DNA of 64,000 nucleotides, from contig NZ_SLUN01000031.1 of NCBI RefSeq assembly GCF_004340685.1, positions 1-64,000 of the forward strand. Reading direction: 5' to 3'. This document shows, piece by piece, positions 60,733-64,000 of this stretch. Under the pieces are notes generated by a model, which saw nothing but the letters and a program-made list of their open reading frames with translations, did no database searches and had not been told where the DNA came from. The stretch is from Hydrogenispora ethanolica (lineage in GTDB: Bacteria; Bacillota; UBA4882; UBA8346). The first letter of the stretch is position 1, and every line of letters starts with the position of its first letter. A program made the position numbers and the translations under genes.

Positions 60733-61090
60733 TGAAGGCTGGGGAAGCTTCCCCAAAGCCCGGTCTTCTTGCCCGAAGCCTCGGGGAAGCTTCCTCAAGG
60801 TTTGTCGATGCATCCCGAAGCCTCCGTCCTCTTTCCCGGAGGTTTGGTCCTTTATCCCGGAACCCCCGGGATGGTTCCCCGAGGCTCCGGGATGCTAGGA
60901 TGATCTTTCGGGAAGAAAGGATCGAAAGATCCGCTGAAAGGATCATGGGATCCCTTACAAGGATGAAGACCATCCCTTACACGAATGGAGGCATCCCTTA
61001 CAAGGATCGCAAGATCCTATGAAAGGATCGAGGCATCCCTTACAAGGATGGCTTTCATCCTAACAAGGATGAAGAATATCCTAGTTGGAC
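60733..61090. repeat. 21-bp repeat array (array 4), about 17 units
   Basis: Units keep 21-bp phase from 60733 to 61090 with a single one-base slip near 60985. The second half has units of the form GGAT-n7-ATCC with variable centres; the first half has GAAGC-n9-GCTTC and GGAACC-n8-GGTTCC. Dyad symmetry is conserved while sequence drifts. 61091-61222 holds nothing recognisable. Confidence 0.87.
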
Positions 61091-61222
61091 GGCAGCTCAT
61101 CCCTGACATGAGGGCCGGGATGCCTACCGGACCGGCGTCCATCTTGGAAGGGATCGGGAGGGCCCGGTGAGAGGGGGACATTCGGATTGCTTCCCCGGTT
61201 TCCCGGCCGGGAACGGGATGGC

Positions 61223-61921
61223 TCAGCCGTTGAGGTGCTGGTAAAAAAGATCGTTCAGATTCAATTCCTTGATCAGGCGGACCACTTCCTTGGTCCGCTT
61301 CTTGTTGAACTTCTTTAAGAGCACATTGATCTGGGATTTAACTGTTGAAAGCTCCACCTGGCGGGAATCGGCGATCTCCGCCGGCCGCATGCCCTGGAGC
61401 AACAGGTTGAGGATCTCCTTTTCCGACGGCGTCAATTGGGAGAGGATATAGACCGATTGCAGCAGGTTGCTCTCGTTTTTGCGAATCCGCGAGAATTCAT
61501 TGCGAATCTTGGCGGCGACTTCGGGCCGGATCGGCGAATGGCCCTGATGGGCCAGGCGGATGGCGGCGATGATCTCCTCCGGGGGACTGGATTTGAGCAC
61601 ATAATCCACGGCGCCGTTCTCGAAAGCGCTGAAGACGGTTTCATCATCCTCGTGGACCGTCAGAAAGACGATCTTGATCCCGGGCTGGGCGGCCAGAATC
61701 GCTTGGGCGGCCTCGATGCCGTCGCGTTTATGGTCCATTTCGATGTCCATCAGAACCACGTCGGGCTGCCACTCGGCGGCCAGTTGCACCGCTTGCCGGC
61801 CATTGGCGGCACCGGCCACGACCCGCAGATCCGCCTGCTGGTTGATGACAGCCGTAAAATGCTCCCGAAACACCGCTAGATCCTCGGCCACAATCACCCG
61901 GATGAGAGGGGTACCGCTCAT
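61223..61921 (-). CDS. NarL/FixJ-type (LuxR) response regulator
   Basis: 232 residues: receiver with VIVAEDLAVFREHF, phospho-Asp59 in VVLMDIEM, a Thr in FLTVHEDDE and Lys in DYVLKSSPP; then a LuxR-type helix-turn-helix (LTPSEKEILNLLLQGMRPAEIADSR..., TVKSQINVLLKKF). Partner of the histidine kinase gene 60 bases upstream. Targets unknown; the Ssu-type transporter genes nearby are candidates. Confidence 0.92.
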   Translation of the reverse strand: MSGTPLIRVIVAEDLAVFREHFTAVINQQADLRVVAGAANGRQAVQLAAEWQPDVVLMDIEMDHKRDGIEAAQAILAAQPGIKIVFLTVHEDDETVFSAFENGAVDYVLKSSPPEEIIAAIRLAHQGHSPIRPEVAAKIRNEFSRIRKNESNLLQSVYILSQLTPSEKEILNLLLQGMRPAEIADSRQVELSTVKSQINVLLKKFNKKRTKEVVRLIKELNLNDLFYQHLNG

Positions 61922-61981
61922 AACGAATCGCTCCTCGCTGTTATTGCTCGATGACGGTGAATTCTGCCGGCCGCCGGACCG

Positions 61982-63478
61982 CTAGGAGCCGACGGAATAG
62001 ACCGGCAGGAAAATATCGAACTGGCTGCCCTGGCCCACTTGGCTCTTGACCAGGATATGCCCGAAATGACCCTGGACGATCTGCTTGGCGTACGACAGGC
62101 CGACTCCCCAGTTTTTGGTACTGTTCTTGCTGGAAAAGAAGGGGTCGAAGATCTGCTGCAATTGCTCCTTGGCGATGCCGGCGCCGTTATCGCTGACCCG
62201 GATCACGCACCAGCGGTCTTCCACATAGCAGCGGATCGTCACCTGGCCCGGCCGGTCGGCGGGTATGGCCTCCAGCGCGTTGATCACGATGTTGGCCAGC
62301 GTCTCGCTGAGATGAAATTCGTCGGCCAGCAGCAGGCAGTGATCGTCGAGCCGGCTTTCCAGGCGGATGTGCTCCGGAACGGCCTTGATCCGGCGGAGCG
62401 TCTGCTGCAGCAGCTCCTCGTTGCTGAGCGGCCGCAATTCCAGGGACGAGGTTTTAAAGGATTGATAGAGCAGATCCAGGCGGGACAAGGTCTGCCCGAC
62501 GATCTCCCCGATCTTGTCCAGATTTTGGACCACCGCTTCGGCGGCGGGGGCTGCTTCCGAGCGGGCCATCTGGCGGGTCTGGTCCACCAGGAGCTGGGTC
62601 ATGAGCAGCTGGTTCTTCATGCCGTGAGTGAAGACGCGGACCCCCATGTTGGCGGTCTTGAGTTTGCGGGCCAGAAGCAGGTCGGGCTTGCCGAACTGCT
62701 CCTGGACCTCGGTATACTTCCAGATGGCGAAGATGCTCCAGATGGAGGTAAACCCGGTAAAGCCGATCCCGATGTACCAGTCCAGCGTGGTCAAGGGCGG
62801 ATTGAAATTGGAGAAATCCCAATACAGAAAATAATAGGTCCGGGCGTCGGTCACCTGCAGCGGCCCCAGGAAAGCCAGGTAAAAATAGAAGGCCACCAGC
62901 GAAAAGACGCCCAGCAGAATGTGCTTGAGCCGGCTTTTGGCCCAGGGAATGGACATCCGGCGATAGCGCCAGACCATGACCGCCAGGGCGATGACGGTGG
63001 AGCCGATGACCCAGGCGCGGGTGATCAGGCTGATGACGAAGGTGGCGTTCCGCTCCATCAGGCCGAGCATCGAGCGGTAGACCAGCGGATCGTAAAACCA
63101 CAGGTTCGCCAGGGGCAGGACGGCATTGAAGACATACTTGGACCAGATCTCGCTGAACGGCCGGTTATAGAAGAGCCGCAGCGACAGCCCGGTCAGGCTG
63201 AAAATAAAGATGGAACGGCCGACCGTGATCAGCCGGCTGATCCAGTCGATCGAAATGGGCGAGGTGAGCAATAGCTGGCGGATGCGATCATCCAGAAAGA
63301 GGACCAGATTGACATGGTAATAAAAGCCGCCGTATTTCGAGAAGAACAGGATCAACCCCGCCATGCTGAGAAACCATCCCACCAGCATCAGAGCCATCCA
63401 ATACGCGGAGGGGTTTTTGGCTTTGACGATAAATAAGGCGATCGCCGCGACGATTAGGATTGTCAATAAAATGATCAT
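61982..63478 (-). CDS. Membrane sensor histidine kinase
   Basis: 498 residues with seven or eight N-terminal membrane helices (to about residue 270), then a dimerisation region with the phospho-acceptor candidate VFTHGMKNQLLMTQLLVDQ and a HATPase domain with NIVINALEAIPA (N box), VSDNGAGIAKE and NWGVGLSYAKQIV. ATG 63478 is chosen (GAGGGAAAAC upstream); an upstream extension to 63529 is possible. Probably signals to the LuxR-type regulator that follows. The ligand is unknown; a membrane-embedded sensor suggests an envelope or lipophilic signal. Confidence 0.9.
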   Translation of the reverse strand: MIILLTILIVAAIALFIVKAKNPSAYWMALMLVGWFLSMAGLILFFSKYGGFYYHVNLVLFLDDRIRQLLLTSPISIDWISRLITVGRSIFIFSLTGLSLRLFYNRPFSEIWSKYVFNAVLPLANLWFYDPLVYRSMLGLMERNATFVISLITRAWVIGSTVIALAVMVWRYRRMSIPWAKSRLKHILLGVFSLVAFYFYLAFLGPLQVTDARTYYFLYWDFSNFNPPLTTLDWYIGIGFTGFTSIWSIFAIWKYTEVQEQFGKPDLLLARKLKTANMGVRVFTHGMKNQLLMTQLLVDQTRQMARSEAAPAAEAVVQNLDKIGEIVGQTLSRLDLLYQSFKTSSLELRPLSNEELLQQTLRRIKAVPEHIRLESRLDDHCLLLADEFHLSETLANIVINALEAIPADRPGQVTIRCYVEDRWCVIRVSDNGAGIAKEQLQQIFDPFFSSKNSTKNWGVGLSYAKQIVQGHFGHILVKSQVGQGSQFDIFLPVYSVGS

Positions 63479-63494
63479 GTTTTCCCTCGTCCTT

Positions 63495-63523
63495 ATTATA
63501 ACGAAAGGGCTTTCAAACTGCAA
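63495..63523 (-). promoter_or_regulatory. Promoter of the kinase/regulator pair
   Basis: On the minus strand TTGCAG (63523-63518), a 17-base spacer and TATAAT (63500-63495), 17 bases before the start codon of the kinase. Confidence 0.7.
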
Positions 63524-63771
63524 AACCAATATTTTGAAGGATCACGGCCCCGGTCGAATCCCAAAGCAGCCGCCTCGCGGAAGGAGGGGCGGAGTCCTTT
63601 TTCACCGGAAAAAAGCGTCACCCGCCTCCTGGAAAGAAGGCGGGCGCAGTTGGCGTTGTTTTTGATTCGGAAAGGCAAGTTTGAATGATTTCTCGTGGCT
63701 GAATGAGGAACGAGTCTCCTGGCGGCTTTCCAATCCAATCCGGGGAGCCCGATGACGGCGGCTCAGCCGTT
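63524..63771. other. Intergenic region, no gene seen
   Basis: Contains small inverted repeats (CCGCCTCCT and AGGAGGGGCGG near 63583-63640) but no gene; some of it may terminate the topoisomerase gene on the minus strand. Confidence 0.3.
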
Positions 63772-64000
63772 TTATTCCTCCGCCGTCCCGTCCTCGCCGC
63801 TCTCCCGCTCCAGAGCCAGTTCCAGGCCGGACTGGACCGGGTTGCGGTCTTCCGGCTTCAGATAGCAGCCGATGGCCGGGATGTTTTTGGTGCGATAGTA
63901 TTCGGGGTCGGTCAGCCGGACGGCGGCGAGCGGCTTGACCTCCGTCATGGTGCTGCCTTTCTTGCCCTTAAGGACCTGGACGCCTTGGGAGTCGCGGGTC
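63772..64000 (-). CDS. C-terminal end of a type II topoisomerase A subunit (GyrA/ParC-like), partial
   Basis: The last 75 codons of a minus-strand gene that runs off the window. The visible part reads TRDSQGVQVLKGKKGSTM and then LTDPEYYRTKNIP, resembling the final beta-pinwheel blade of GyrA/ParC, followed by an acidic tail ending EDGTAEE. Gyrase versus topoisomerase IV cannot be decided without the missing part. Confidence 0.65.
   Translation of the reverse strand, partial: TRDSQGVQVLKGKKGSTMTEVKPLAAVRLTDPEYYRTKNIPAIGCYLKPEDRNPVQSGLELALERESGEDGTAEE

Overview
The window is a GC-rich chromosomal segment of an anaerobic, spore-forming-type Bacillota. I base this on the frequent TTG and GTG starts behind strong AGGAGG-type ribosome sites, two HD-GYP proteins, a LysM coat-like protein and a membrane-bound group 4 hydrogenase-type complex. 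Several features point to a two-membrane (diderm) lineage such as Limnochordia: a small beta-barrel protein ending in Phe, and solute-binding proteins with cleavable signals but no lipobox cysteine. This placement is inference; no rRNA is present.

Layout. 1-3.1 kb: end of a sugar ABC transporter (N-terminally truncated binding protein, two permeases). 3.1-6.2 kb: a CorA-type Mg2+ channel on the minus strand with an elaborate leader, a TetR regulator and a beta-barrel protein. 6.5-12.5 kb: nitroreductase, CheR, AcpS, NAD(P)HX repair enzyme, alanine racemase, a lipoyl-like mini-protein and a surface Glucodextran_C-type protein. 12.9-15.5 kb: an aminotransferase fused to an acyl-ACP-reductase-like domain. 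15.7-23.1 kb: six-gene energy-converting hydrogenase-type operon. 23.5-24.2 kb: MntA/HepT toxin-antitoxin pair with a frameshifted toxin. 24.4-32.8 kb: MFS exporter, HD-GYP, then a minus-strand dipeptide/muropeptide cluster (acetyltransferase, dipeptide epimerase, serine hydrolase, two tandem dipeptide-binding proteins). 33.3-37.1 kb: glycosyltransferase and NDP-sugar pyrophosphorylase. 37.5-40.7 kb: two tRNA-Ser, a DUF1538 pair with two PII-like proteins, and tRNA-Arg. 40.8-47.6 kb: LysM protein, HD-GYP, hybrid kinase and YesN-type regulator. 47.8-56.1 kb: LacI regulator and a PFK-aldolase-ManA-TIM-LarA-TauE operon. 56.5-60.6 kb: SsuABC-type transporter with two binding proteins. 61.2-64 kb: LuxR/kinase pair and the end of a type II topoisomerase A subunit.

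The most notable non-coding content is of three kinds. (1) A leader upstream of corA combines a sigma-A promoter, an acidic/proline-rich 27-residue leader peptide, an intrinsic terminator and a competing helix; this looks like a Mg2+-type attenuator. (2) Four arrays downstream of operon ends share a strict 21-bp period and short dyads but not their sequence. (3) A 132-134 bp TA-flanked inverted-repeat element occurs in three full copies and one partial copy, and three of these supply the stop codon of the gene before them.

Themes: envelope and peptidoglycan turnover (alr, dipeptide epimerase, serine hydrolase, binding proteins), energy conservation by an ion-pumping hydrogenase-like complex, and sugar metabolism under LacI-type control. 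Coordinates rest on reading-frame, start-site and motif inspection by eye; no database search was run.
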